This document shows, one piece after another, positions 11,401 through 21,428 of a DNA stretch of 64,000 nt. The stretch is from assembly GCF_020080835.1 (NCBI RefSeq), contig NC_058167.1, positions 5,252,459-5,316,458 on the forward strand, written 5' to 3'. A program made the position numbers and the translations under genes. This stretch comes from Cotesia glomerata (taxonomy: Eukaryota; Arthropoda; Insecta; Hymenoptera; Braconidae). Every line of letters begins with the position of its first letter. Within the stretch, counting starts at the first letter, position 1. The notes under the pieces are model-generated. The model had not been told where the DNA came from and made no database searches. It saw only the letters and a list, made by a program, of their open reading frames with translations.

Positions 11401-12596
11401 CACTTTCAGTAATTCATGATATTTATATTTCGGATGAAATAAAACCGATAATTTGTTTAGGTACAGTCAGGTACATTCCTCAGGAGGAACGAGATCGAAT
11501 ATTTTTCGAAGCCCACAAGTCACCTATAGGGGGACATAAGGGCGTATCAAAAACGTACAACCGTATTAGGGTAAATTACTACTGGGAAAATCTAAAACAA
11601 GATGTGCAGTTTAGAATACAACAATGTCTAGACTGCCAATTGAAAAAATTAGTTCGAGTCAAAACTAGGCAACCAATGATGATAACAGATACCCCCGGGG
11701 TAGTATTCGAGAAAATTGCAATGGACATTGTAGGTCCATTGCCGGTCACTAAAACGGGCAATGAATATGTCCTTACCATCCAAGACCAATTGTCAAAATT
11801 TTGTCTTGCTATTCCGCTAATTAACATGTCGGCTACTACCGTTGCAGACGTTTTCATCAAACGTTTTATTTGTACGTTTGGAGCCCCTAAGGTTTTACTA
11901 ACGGACCAAGGAAGGAATTTTATCAGTACATTCCTACAAAGAATAAGTAAACGTTTTAAAATAAAAAAAATCCAAACTACAGCGTTTCGACCCCAGTCTA
12001 ATGGTTCCCTTGAACGATCTCATCATGTTCTGGGTGAATACTTAAAACAATATATAAGTAAGGACCGCGAATGGGACGAATGGCTAGAATTGGCAACATT
12101 TTCCTATAATACTTGCGTTCACGAAGGAACGAAATTCATTCCCTTTGAGCTAGTATATGGAAAAACTGCGCGTGTCCCCACGGAGGAACCTCTGCATGAT
12201 CTCGACAAGTTACCTACTTACGAGGATTATATAATAAAATTAGTAGATAGATTAACTCGGGCTCGTAATCTAGCCCGGGAAAATTTGATTAAATCAAAAA
12301 TAAAGTCAAAAGAAATTTACGATAAAAAGTCTAAACTTATAAGCTTTGAGAAGGGAGATAATGTGTTTCTTTTAAAGGGGCCAAAACCCCATAAGTTTGG
12401 GGACCATTATGATGGTCCTTACGAGATCCTGCAGACGTTCCCAAATGGAAATGTTGAAATTCAAATCAGAAATAAAAGCAAGATAGTCCACCCAAACAGA
12501 TTGAAAGTATCAAAAGTAAAACCTAAATTAATCAAAAAGAAAATAATAAATAATAAAAGGGATATCGTGGATTCCGATCCCGATTACCAACCTTAA
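8274..12596 (+). CDS. pol: Pol polyprotein: protease, reverse transcriptase, RNase H, integrase
   Basis: The open frame is 1,440 codons from its first in-frame TTG; translation probably enters it by frameshift from gag. Residue numbers count from 8274. The aspartic protease has DSGA at 77-80. RT has YLDD at about 507-510, preceded by FDLASGYYQI and followed by NYLGHIIS. RNase H has TDASG near 656. A long RNase H-integrase linker contains an AT-hook-like GRGRPRK (near 813-819) and a compact domain at about 940-1063 that looks macrodomain-like. Integrase has the HHCC finger (H in HKSPIGGH near 1080, C-x2-C in CLDCQ) and D1151, D1211, E1247, i.e. D-D-35-E. The order is that of Ty3/gypsy, not Copia. 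No internal stop is present. Pol ends 17 bases before env. Confidence 0.95.
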   Translation: MQIFKSSKFYQRKRESVLFRGRRGGQQDSKISAHDSEFERGRGLRVNKVEVKSDLDNLPFAVVGKSSKQNDIVMMLDSGASPNLIKVKFLKENIKINKDNIIELHGISNFPISTLGSVYLNLFGRKTECHVVPNSLAIPHAGLVGSQFFSEYGAKIDYKNKILEIENDKYPFKKPNRVVNGVMYIPRRSESTFYIKVKNPEVKEGYIPRLRIGKGIYAGSCLVKVKDDRAYLQIYNTTNNLVGVKIPELTVREVDEVFGPSPVDPIGPNQDIHTYLGITKRIFTILKNTDASDRFERIKPLLRLDYLDSKEKAHVERLVKKHADRFYTPGEPLSSSNLYKHRIPTNSDFPISTKQYRIPHNLKPEVEKHVKEGLNIGVLKPSESPYNSPIWIVPKKADANGNKRWRVVIDFRLLNEKTITDAYPLPTITEILDQLGGSRYFSVFDLASGYYQIEMDPKDGHKTAFSTPQGHWEYTRMPFGLKNAPATFQRLMDTVLTGLQGVSMFVYLDDIIVFAKSLEEHERRIDELMDRLRKANLQLQPEKCDFLRPEVNYLGHIISREGLKPNPDKLEAVKDFPIPKTPRNIREFLGLTGYYRRFIKNFSRIAKPLTKLLEKDAQFVWSEDTQSAFEELKTALCTAPVLQYPDFTKPFIITTDASGAAVGAVLSQGEIGKDRPIAYFSRVLRGAELRYDTYEKEAFAMLQAVKNFRPYIYGRPFVLVTDHKPLVWFRTSKDGNVRILKWRWKLAEYEYDVIYKPGKINLNADALSRNPIEPVNITTRAQSNRLSRVTDRIGSSEAVEKEPPKDVEPPKKGRGRPRKTVKVPETFNLSPESSQQTEQARSSLEIESSQKSGSDPGDGVSTGGPDSPVGKTDNQIYINNKNKNEGDLFQENVSETNSDVETGTSASESNSLAEEMNESVNKEEKLNSIIAIKDLFQYRRDNLVYFLREDGQPCDEGSRALQTLGKLPKIGFMDVGQVYWSKKGGKNYFGLVIRGMNGESALRIRSNIAKTLVKLKGILRDKSVSSFSIAYSDFVDNVPWKEALSVIHDIYISDEIKPIICLGTVRYIPQEERDRIFFEAHKSPIGGHKGVSKTYNRIRVNYYWENLKQDVQFRIQQCLDCQLKKLVRVKTRQPMMITDTPGVVFEKIAMDIVGPLPVTKTGNEYVLTIQDQLSKFCLAIPLINMSATTVADVFIKRFICTFGAPKVLLTDQGRNFISTFLQRISKRFKIKKIQTTAFRPQSNGSLERSHHVLGEYLKQYISKDREWDEWLELATFSYNTCVHEGTKFIPFELVYGKTARVPTEEPLHDLDKLPTYEDYIIKLVDRLTRARNLARENLIKSKIKSKEIYDKKSKLISFEKGDNVFLLKGPKPHKFGDHYDGPYEILQTFPNGNVEIQIRNKSKIVHPNRLKVSKVKPKLIKKKIINNKRDIVDSDPDYQP
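8283..8289 (+). promoter_or_regulatory. Candidate -1 ribosomal frameshift heptamer (TTTAAAA)
   Basis: Read in the gag frame this is T TTA AAA, fitting the X XXY YYZ slippery pattern. It sits near the start of the gag/pol overlap. Gag uses frame 1 and pol frame 3, which is the -1 relation. A G-rich stretch (AGGGGGCGGAGGGGAGG, from 8331) lies about 40 bases downstream, further than usual for a stimulatory structure. The site is inferred from pattern only. Confidence 0.45.
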
Positions 12597-12600
12597 AATG

Positions 12601-12611
12601 TTTTGTTTCAG
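12601..12611 (+). promoter_or_regulatory. Splice acceptor for env mRNA
   Basis: TTTTGTTTCAG lies between the pol stop and the env ATG (12614). A pyrimidine tract ending in CAG immediately before env fits a spliced subgenomic envelope transcript. The matching donor was not identified; GTAAAT at about 6041 in the LTR is one candidate. Confidence 0.55.
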
Positions 12612-12613
12612 AT

Positions 12614-14206
12614 ATGAAATCATTAATTGCAACCTTGTGCTTGATGATGGTACAACCTATCTTTTCAATGATAGGTTATGACTGCGGGAGCGAGATATTG
12701 AATACAACGACAATATCTCTCTTAGACATAGAAGATTGCGATATAGAGAAGAATCGGGTGGAACATTCTTTAGTGGACATCGCGTTACTGCAATTAAATG
12801 AATACGAGCATATAAAAATTATGCAATGTAAAGTAGAGATTTCAAGAGTCGTTTACTATTGCGGTATGCATTCTCATATTTCACTAGTCGAAAATGCCCA
12901 CATGGAATACGTCTACCCGATCTCTCGTGAGGCGTGTCTAGTGGCGCATCACTATGGCACCCTCCGGATTAGTAATTCCATAATCGATGGATTACAAGTC
13001 AATACAACGGCATCACGAAGTATCACACTTGCAGGAAGTGTCACCTCGAGCGGCGTTTGCGCAAGCTCGCACTATTCGGACCCATACGGCACTTGGAGTG
13101 GAGTCGTCGTAATGGGCACGGTAAAAATTACCCTAAAAACCGCATTAGTTAGAGTTAAGATTGACATAAATAAATTATATTTACCATCGGGATTTACTTG
13201 TAAATTAAGCGAAGGGCATTGCATTGATTCCGATGGAGGTCATACCTTCTGGGACTCAATGCCTCGCCAATATTGTAAAGAAAACACTTACTCAGTATTG
13301 TTTAAGGGACCATCAGCTAAACTGGTCTCTAAATCTGGAACAGTGTATTCAGTGACTGTGCGGGAGACAAGTTTCTCTGTTGCTACGACTGGATCTGAAG
13401 ACTCATGTGGCCTTTCCATTCTAAGAACAGAACACCCTCGATTGTTCATTATCAAGGGTGAAGACTTATTTAAATTAGATAAAAATCATGCTATTGAAAC
13501 AAACCCAGATAATTTAGATATCTTTTTATATTTTAATGCTAAATTCGTTTATGTGGAAAGGTACATCAGACACCAGATCGAGTCTCTTTATTTAGATGTA
13601 ATGAAATATCGTTGTAAAATAGAAAAGGATATGTTAAAAAATACTTTAGCAATAGCATCAACACAGCCGGATGAGTTTGCCTTCAGATTCATGGGAGGAC
13701 CAGGTTACATGGCAGTCCTCGCGGGAGAAGTGGTTCATATAGTTCAATGTATACCAGTTGAGGTGAAAATTAAACATGCCAAGGCTTGTTACAACAGGAT
13801 TCCAGTGAGGAGGGGCAACGCAACTCTATTCTTAATGCCAAGGACACATATCATCGCGCATCAAGCTTCAGAAATACCATGTAATTCTCCGTTGCTTCAA
13901 CAATACAAGTTGGGAACCACATGGTATAAGTTCATGCCTACGCCAGTAGAGACGATTCCGCCAAAGAGTTTGAAGCCCGAAACCAAAGGAGGATGGAGTT
14001 ATACTAGTCCATCCAACCTGGCCACCAGTGGAATTTATACGAGAGATGACCTTGATACTATGCGGACTCGGATTATGTTCACTATTGAACAGACGTCCGT
14101 GATGGAAACCGTAGCTCAACAGTTCACGAACGGTTCCCGATCCAATCCATCTATTATGAACATCCTGGATGATGAAGTATTGGACAAATTGGCAGAAAGT
14201 GCTTAG
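12614..14206 (+). CDS. env: Envelope-like glycoprotein (third ORF), ended by an in-frame TAG
   Basis: This 530-codon ORF starts at the first ATG after the splice acceptor. It begins with a hydrophobic signal peptide of about 18 residues and continues as a Cys-rich ectodomain with several N-x-S/T sites. Early landmarks are GYDCG, SLLDI..C and YYCGMHSH; a WY/FMPTP segment comes late. I see no furin site plus fusion peptide of the baculovirus-F/errantivirus type. The cysteine layout recalls the class III-type glycoproteins of chuviruses and related arthropod mononegaviruses, which are known to have been captured by insect LTR elements; that link is from memory and tentative. A TAG at 14204-14206 stops the frame before the membrane anchor, yet the same frame continues downstream. 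Confidence 0.75.
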   Translation: MKSLIATLCLMMVQPIFSMIGYDCGSEILNTTTISLLDIEDCDIEKNRVEHSLVDIALLQLNEYEHIKIMQCKVEISRVVYYCGMHSHISLVENAHMEYVYPISREACLVAHHYGTLRISNSIIDGLQVNTTASRSITLAGSVTSSGVCASSHYSDPYGTWSGVVVMGTVKITLKTALVRVKIDINKLYLPSGFTCKLSEGHCIDSDGGHTFWDSMPRQYCKENTYSVLFKGPSAKLVSKSGTVYSVTVRETSFSVATTGSEDSCGLSILRTEHPRLFIIKGEDLFKLDKNHAIETNPDNLDIFLYFNAKFVYVERYIRHQIESLYLDVMKYRCKIEKDMLKNTLAIASTQPDEFAFRFMGGPGYMAVLAGEVVHIVQCIPVEVKIKHAKACYNRIPVRRGNATLFLMPRTHIIAHQASEIPCNSPLLQQYKLGTTWYKFMPTPVETIPPKSLKPETKGGWSYTSPSNLATSGIYTRDDLDTMRTRIMFTIEQTSVMETVAQQFTNGSRSNPSIMNILDDEVLDKLAESA

Positions 14207-14548
14207 GACAGAACCTGGGGAAGGTTTGTCCAATTCGGCACCTATAGCGCTGGTTTCATCGGCATATTTATGTGTTTACGCTTCATAAAATTAGTAGCTG
14301 ACGTCGCAGTACACGGATATGCGTTACACTCTGTCTACGGTTGGTCGCTTCACCTTCTAGGGGCCATCTGGGATTCAGTCACCCACCTCTTGCTGCATCT
14401 TGCAAGGAATTACGAAAAAGGAAAACAGTCAACCAAGGAATCACCTGGCGACGTAGAAGACGGACGACACCCAACAACACCCGAAATGTACCCGATGCTG
14501 CCTGTAACCGATCCTCCTACACACAGCCCAGGATTATCGATAAAATAG
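14207..14548 (+). pseudogene. Envelope C-terminal segment after the amber codon (membrane anchor and tail)
   Basis: This stretch is in the same frame as env and stays open for 113 codons after the TAG. It starts with a Gly/Ala/Ile/Phe-rich hydrophobic part and a second hydrophobic part rich in His, Leu and Trp (about 14265-14400), as expected for a transmembrane anchor. A polar, Pro-rich tail ends at 14548. As assembled it would be translated only by stop readthrough or if the TAG is an assembly error or copy-specific mutation. Confidence 0.6.
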
Positions 14549-14676
14549 AAGATAATAAAGAGGAGGATAACTTAGGATAATAAATAAAGGAAAACAAAGT
14601 TAACAGAAGTTTTAATTGCGTCGCACTCTTTCACTTGTTAACCAATTTCGCTCGTGCTTCCGTTTAATAGCGGGGG
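14549..14676 (+). other. Retroelement 3' untranslated region with purine-rich runs
   Basis: Purine-rich tracts near 14547-14600 and a short GCGGGGG directly before the LTR could prime plus-strand synthesis. The tract next to the LTR is short and holds a C, so the polypurine tract is not certain. Confidence 0.4.
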
Positions 14677-16361
14677 TGTTATATCCGAAAAAAAAAAGAT
14701 GTTTCTGTTTTTTTTTTAAAAAAAAAAAAAGAAAAAATAATATATATATGTGGTGTAATTCTTGTTTTGAAGGAAACATATTTAATCTTTATGACCTTTG
14801 TATCCTTAAGATACCGAGGGACACTGTAAAGAGAAACGCATTAAAACGTTCTGTTCAACTCTTGAAAGAGGCCTGGGAAATTTCTAAATTTTACGGCCCA
14901 TTTTTTTTTTATATATATAACTAGACTGTAAGTAATGTAATGTGAGCTTAAGACTCCAGTTGAGTTAGTATAATATAGAACAAAAAAAAAATAACAATTC
15001 CGAGAAAAATAAAAATATAATCATTACAAATTTTAAACATTTAAGTTTAAACAAAAATATTACTTCCCTTGAGCCGAAAAAAGAGAAGATAGCATCAGTA
15101 AATAAAACCGAATATTGTTTTCTCATAAAAGAATTTTAGTTCGAAGAATTTTTCCCAACATTCACACTCAAGATAAAACATTTTTATTTATCAATTATTA
15201 TTTAGACGGATATCTTTAAATAAACTAAACGTCAGTAAATAAAACTGAATATTTTTCCTAACTATAAGATTACGCTCGAAAGATTTATAAAATATGTAGA
15301 TAAATATTTCGGATAAACAAAAAAAAAGGAAGAATGTTTAAATAAATTCAAAGGGAAACCATAAATTAATTGGAGTTAATAAAATATAGTAATAATGTTA
15401 ACAATAATAAACAAATAAAATATAATGTTTGTTAAATCGTCTTTTAGAATAGTTAACGTATGGTAATAATACTCCGGATTTTTAATCAAACGAATCTTAC
15501 GTCCAGTATAGTATAAAAAAAACTATCATATGGGTAATTACGGATATTAACAATAAACCACTAAATCTAACATTAGGAAATCGATTTTTGAGAAAATAAT
15601 AATTCATAAATAATTTTAATATTAAATAATTCATTTAGAGATAAATAATACAGATGTACATACTTGCGTATGTGTGGGTGCGCATACACATAAGCAAGTA
15701 TAAGGGCGTGCCTCACAGTGACTTTTCCTTTAGGAAAGGGCACGGACCCGGAAAACCTAACTCTAATTGGATATAAGTTTCCCCCAAACCCAAACGAAGC
15801 GGGTCCATCCCACACCTATATAAAAATTCGACTTGGATGATCTCGCTCTCGTGCCCTTAAACTCAAAGAGTGAACTAGTTGTATGTGACGTAAAATTTGT
15901 GACTAATATAACGTTGTTTTAAATAGTTCTAAATAATCATACGTTCTTTCTCCAATCGAATCGAGTTCTTTCTTAAAAGTTATTTGTTCAGTAACGTCAA
16001 TTGGAATTTAGAATAATCGCGAATTTTTAATCTTCAATTATTCAGTTTCTTTTTAAATAATCCAACAAAGAGTTTTGCGAACATTAAAGCGTTTGAAACA
16101 ACCACAACATTGGCGATAAATATTAAGGTAAATAAATAAGTTTGTAACCAAATATTGTTCTCTGACAGAATTTTGTAAGTCTCTAAATTTTGTACTTTTG
16201 TGTGTTTAAAATATATATAAATTAAAAATCAACACTGTTGATATAATAATTTTCATTTTATTTTTACATTACTTCCCTAATACTTCAGGGTTCCCGGTCT
16301 AGTGGTGATAACTCGCCAGGGCCGAAATAAATTAAATCTTTATGTCAATTAAGACGTAACA
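14677..16361 (+). repeat. 3' LTR
   Basis: It begins TGTTATATCC and ends ACGTAACA, like the 5' LTR. Substitutions noted by eye relative to the 5' LTR: G/A (near 4748), T/C (near 4800) and T/A (near 5375), plus length changes in A/T runs. It is followed by the second ATCG. Confidence 0.93.
15817..15825 (+). promoter_or_regulatory. TATA box of the 3' LTR
   Basis: TATATAAAA occurs in the same context as in the 5' LTR. Transcription from here would run out of the element along the plus strand, antisense to the Helentron coding strand. Confidence 0.5.
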
Positions 16362-16365
16362 ATCG
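16362..16365. repeat. Target-site duplication (ATCG), right copy
   Basis: ATCG directly follows the 3' LTR and matches the four bases before the 5' LTR. Confidence 0.85.
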
Positions 16366-19300
16366 TTTCGGGCATGTTACGTGTAGCTAACGGTGATTTA
16401 TATCCACTTATTATATAGTAATTTTCAAATTTTAACATGAACAATTCGACATGACTCTTATCATTATGTATGAATTCTGATGCTTCATAGTTAACAGCAA
16501 TATCAGATTTTACGTAACAGATTAATCCTCGACTATTGTATTTACAATCCGATCTGTATGTTATTTTGTAGTTATTGCGATCCAAGCAATCAGTATCTTT
16601 TGAGAGTGTTTCACTAAATAGCAATAATTCACCTCTGTTGTACCATTCATCAGTTATAATGAATTTTTCATTTTTTTTTAATGAATTTATGTTTTGATAA
16701 ATTATTTTCAAACCATTTTCGTTCTTCAAGTTATTAAATGATAATTCTAATCTTCTGTTTAATTTCATAAATTGTAATTCATTTAAAGAATCAGATTTCG
16801 TTTTTGTATTAGTTTGTACTGGTTGAAAATTACCAATAATATATAAACCTTTTATACTTTTAACTCGACTCAATGCTACGTATATCATTTGATTTGACAT
16901 TCGTTCTCTCATTTCTGGTGTTGAATGAAAGGTTACACATATTTGTTCACAACTTTGGCCTTGTGATTTATGTATTGTCATTGCTTCGGCTTCTATTACG
17001 GGAAATTGTTCACGTATTGCTTTATATTCTGAATTTGAAGAAATATTCATTGTGACAGATTTTTTCTTAATAGGTGTTAGTTTTGGATCAATATTGTGAT
17101 TTTTCATATATTCTGAATATGAAGTTCTAGCTTTAATTCCAACTTTGTTAGGAAGAAATTCTATCCACAATATTTCTGGCTCTTTTTTGTCTTCATTGAA
17201 AGTTATTAATTTTAAAATTCCACAGGCTCCATTAACTAAGCCATCTTCAATATCAATATTTAGAGTGACCATATACTTAATTTCTACTTTCAATTTAATA
17301 TCATATGGTAATCCATATGTATCTGATAATTTTTTATTTTTTAATGAATCCAATGTTTTTTTTCTTGTTCTATCACTTACTTTGCTTAATAAGATATCTT
17401 TAGCATAAGTGATCGTTGTTTCTCCGGGAGTTTCAGAAATTTTCATATCATTGTACTGATTTACTCTTACGTTTGTAGCATATAATCTGATTGCTGTATT
17501 TGGTACATCTTTTGGATCTTTAACTTCGCGAGACTTGATAAGTTCAATATCTTCTTCTGTCATGTTTCCAACAGCTAAATTATTTAAAGCATTTATAAAT
17601 TTTGCTTCTCCTTTTTGTCGCATAATTTGTGTCAATTCGTAGATGTTGAATTCATCCCATAAAGGGTTACGATCAAATAAATCTCTATATTCATGATTAT
17701 TTGGTAATTGGAAAACATAACGATCTCTTACAGGGGGTAATTGCATAAAATCACCAACTACAATAACTGATATGTTTCCAAATGGTTTATTGATACCAGT
17801 TATTTGTCTTAATCGAATATCGATTTGATTAAATGTTCTTGATCCAATCATTGAAACTTCATCCAATATTATTAATTTGACAGATATTAATTTTGATCGA
17901 ATTCGATTTGCTACATCATTTGATAATTCAGGCATTTGGCCACCATATTGATTAAGTGGTAATGAAAAAGCTGTATGTAATGTCATACCGTCAATTAAAT
18001 AAGCTGCTTTTCCAGATGGAGCTGCTAATACTACTATCATTTTATCTAAATTACCACCTGGTTCATTGTCATAGTAATTTGTTATTAATTGATACAACAG
18101 ATTAATCAGGTAACTTTTTCCGACTCCAGCTGATCCACTTAAATATATTCTAAGTAGTAACATATTAAGTTTAAAGCAATTTAATACATGCATTGCAAAT
18201 TCTCTTTGTTCATTGTTCAAGTTTTCAAACATTTCGTGTATTTTTTCTGATGATATTCTGGTTGGGCATGTGTAGTTATTAATAGGTTTATCTTTTTTTT
18301 TGTTTTCATTAGCTTTTTGATCTCCTTGTTCAAAAATATCAACTGGATGTTCAATATTAGTTATGTCATCATCATCCATCATTTTTTCTTTTTCCAAAAG
18401 ATCATTACATACTTGATCATATGCATCATCGAATTTTTCATCACTCATAACTGCAAATGGTTTTCGATTCATTTCAATAATAGATTCATTTTTTTTATAG
18501 ATGCTTTCATGATCTACGTTTTCTACTTCATTTCTTTCGTTTCTCCATGGCATGAATAATAATATTTGTTCTCTATAGTAATTAGTTCGATCTTGATGTA
18601 ATTTATATCTTCTGTATCTAATAATCGCCGTTTGTTGTCTATTTCTATAATCATCTTTACTAGTACTGTTAGTATCATTATTATTATCGTCATCGCTTGA
18701 AATATTATCATTATTATTTATGTTTTGATTTTTTTTTGTATAATTGGTAGCAAAATCAGCTAAACAAATTTCATTATATTGTTGATCTCGAGTACTGTAT
18801 TTTTTAAATATATCATCAGCGAAAATTTCAGTAGAGTCTGGGGATGATTTCATCAAGTCTTTTAAAGCATTATTTGCTTTTAGTATTCTAACACGTTCAT
18901 CAATGAGATTTGTATTTATGTAAATGCATTTTCTACTTTTTTTGCATAGATATAGAGATAATACGTGATAAGCTGCTTCCTGTGCTGACATAAGATTACA
19001 ATTTAAAAATACATTCGTGATTTTTTTCAATTTGTCTCTTGGATTTAAATATCCATTTGAGCAATCTTCTGCAGCTTCTCGTAAAACTTTTGCTAAACCA
19101 CCAAACGATTTAGATATATAATTTGTTACATATGACATTAAAGCATATTCATCAAGTATGAATTGTAAATCAACATTAGCTTCCCATAAATGCAGTATAT
19201 CTTTATTATAAGCGTTAATACCCACTTCTAAACTAGATCGTTTTAAAAATATTTGAGGTCTTTTAAGAGTGCTTCGTATAGCTAATATGTATTCCTCTTC

Positions 19301-21412
19301 AGTCATATCTAATTCACTCAAAATTTTTTCAAACGATAATGACGTATTTTTGTCATTGTATAAAATATTCATTAACTTGTTTATACTTTCGTATGATTTT
19401 GGTGCTTTTTTATTTTCATCAAGTGGGTCTAAAATCATAGTTTCTTTCATTACTGGGTATGGTATACTAAATCTACATTTTTTGGTTTTATCTTTATAAC
19501 ATGTATGTGTATGCCTGTGGCGTTGTAAATTTACGTATGGATCATTTTCATTGTATTCACATGTGATAAATCTATTCACCAGTTTAACAATTTTTTCTTT
19601 TGTATTATCATTTTTATTTTCATATGCAGGTGTTGATTCATCTAACCATAAAAGGATATGGGCATGTGGACTTCCACGTAATTGAAACTCAATTCTGATA
19701 AAATAATCTTTAACAGTCATTTCATGAAATATACTATTTTTTTCTGTTGCCATTTTTACAAAATTATCTAACTTGTGATTGAAATTATTAGCACACATCA
19801 CAGGATCATTTCGGATTAAATTACTTTTTACATTATCATCTAGTTTATAAGCTTCTTCAACTGATATTGTTTTACCTTCTTTGCTAAATTTCATTAAACA
19901 TTGAAGTAATTCAGGCCATTGAGATTCACCTGCGGATAGTGTAAGGAAAAATGTTGGTTTTCCCAATTGGCGTATCATTGCGCATAATTCATTTTTTTTG
20001 CTTTCCCAATATGCTGGAGAAGATCTATTTATTTTGAGTAATTTGTAACCATGATCCATTTTAATTAATCCATCAAGATATGTATCATTCATAATATCAC
20101 TTACTTTTACATTATTGGTTTGTTTAGTTTTTCTTAAACATATATTTATATTAGCTAAACAATTCAATTCTAATTTCTCTTTAGCCATAAATAATATTCG
20201 TGCTGGTATACATGATCTACGGTCATGACGTGTTGCTTCTGATTTTGCTCTGACAGTATAAGATATATTTTTCGGTACGTTGAATGAGTGACCAGCAAAA
20301 ATTTTCGGAAAGCATAATTCATCAATGTCTTCAAATTTATGCCATGGTATTGGCGTTTTATTTTGACCAGGAGCAATTATTTTTATAAAATTTTCTGTTT
20401 GCTTTGTTGCTTCAGCATTTCTGTTCATCAACAATACTTCATCATTATTAATTTGGCTAAGATCAAAATTAGAGTTTACATCGTCATTAATTTTATTTTC
20501 AATGTTGATAAAATCTTTTTTTATATATGCTTCATTGTCTCTATTTTTATCAGTATCGTTGTTATTTTCATAGAAATCATTGCCATTACTGGTAGTATTA
20601 TTCTCTTTTGAATCAGTCTCAATAGTTTTTTTTTCTTCTTTATCATCATTTTCAATAATAAAGTCAATAATTTCATTATTATTGTTTTCATATCGTTTAA
20701 AAAAATTTTTATCAATTTCAACTTTATGTTTTTTATACAAAGGTTTGTCGATTAAATAGTTTAATGCTTCACATACAACTCCTGGTCGAATAGTTTCAAA
20801 CATGTAATCACTCTTATGGTCAATATGTCTTTTTAATTTTATTTGGATAGTATTCATTTCATTAAATTTTCGAGGTAAAGTATCAACCACTTCATTCACA
20901 TCTATCATAATATTGACAACACTCCCTTTCAAGCCTAATTGTGAATTTAATGCATATGGTTTTAATGCTCGTATTTGCATAAAATTGAGTATAGGAGCGA
21001 CCATTCGTTCTTCTAGATCTGTCATTTTTGTTATACATTCAGGTAATTGTTGGAAATTCATACCATTGCTAGTAGATAATTTCGGCACTTTTTTGTTTTT
21101 AAAGATAGCAATGTTACAAGTTTTGCATATAAATTCAGAGTCATAATTATATATTGTTGTTAGTAAATTCTTATCAATGCTGTTGATTTTTTTCTTTGTT
21201 AATTTTACAACTGATCGCCTGAATAGTAATCTTTCACAGCAACAACAAATAAATGAAGGAATTTCGGCACGAGATTTTATAAACTTTAATTTTAGTTTAT
21301 TCAAGTTGTTGCGATTCTTATTTCTTTTGAGATTTTGAGTCATATTTTCTCTGAATCGCAAAAATTTAATCTGTCGATTGTTTTTTTTCATCATAGTATT
21401 TTTTTTTTGCAT
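16362..21412 (-). CDS. Helentron polyprotein, central part: Rep (HUH), PIF1-like helicase, EEP nuclease first half
   Basis: About 1,680 residues of the rolling-circle transposition protein; numbering is from the ATG at 21412, although translation may begin upstream. A CCCC-E / C-x2-C finger (SFICCCCERL, CKTCNIAI) is followed by PECITKMTDLEERM, as in the N-terminal domain of Helentron proteins. The Rep domain has FFLTLSAGESQWPEL, the HUH pair H583/H585 in GSPHAHILLW, and paired tyrosines Y761/Y765 in YVTNYISKS. The helicase has Walker A (GSAGVGKS, about 18112-18140), Walker B-like ILDEVSM, and late motifs including AMTIHKSQGQS and VALSRVKS. EEP begins with YQNINSLK and SETL (catalytic Asn and Glu) and is cut at 16362 by the LTR. 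No internal stop occurs over 5 kb, so this part may be recent. Confidence 0.88.
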
Positions 21413-21428
21413 TTTTTTGCGATAGTTT

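Larger units (their letters stand above)
4580..16361 (+). mobile_element. Gypsy-type (Ty3) LTR retroelement with envelope gene, full length
   Basis: The element is 11,782 bp long with TG...CA LTRs of 1,694 and 1,685 bp, a primer site 4 bases after the 5' LTR, gag with four zinc knuckles, pol in the order protease, RT, RNase H, integrase, and a third ORF with a signal peptide. It is an insect endogenous-retrovirus-like element. By eye the LTRs differ by three substitutions plus homopolymer-length changes, so the insertion is recent. It sits inside the EEP domain of a Helentron, in the opposite orientation to it, flanked by ATCG. Gag and pol are intact; env has an in-frame amber codon near its C-terminus. 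Confidence 0.93.
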
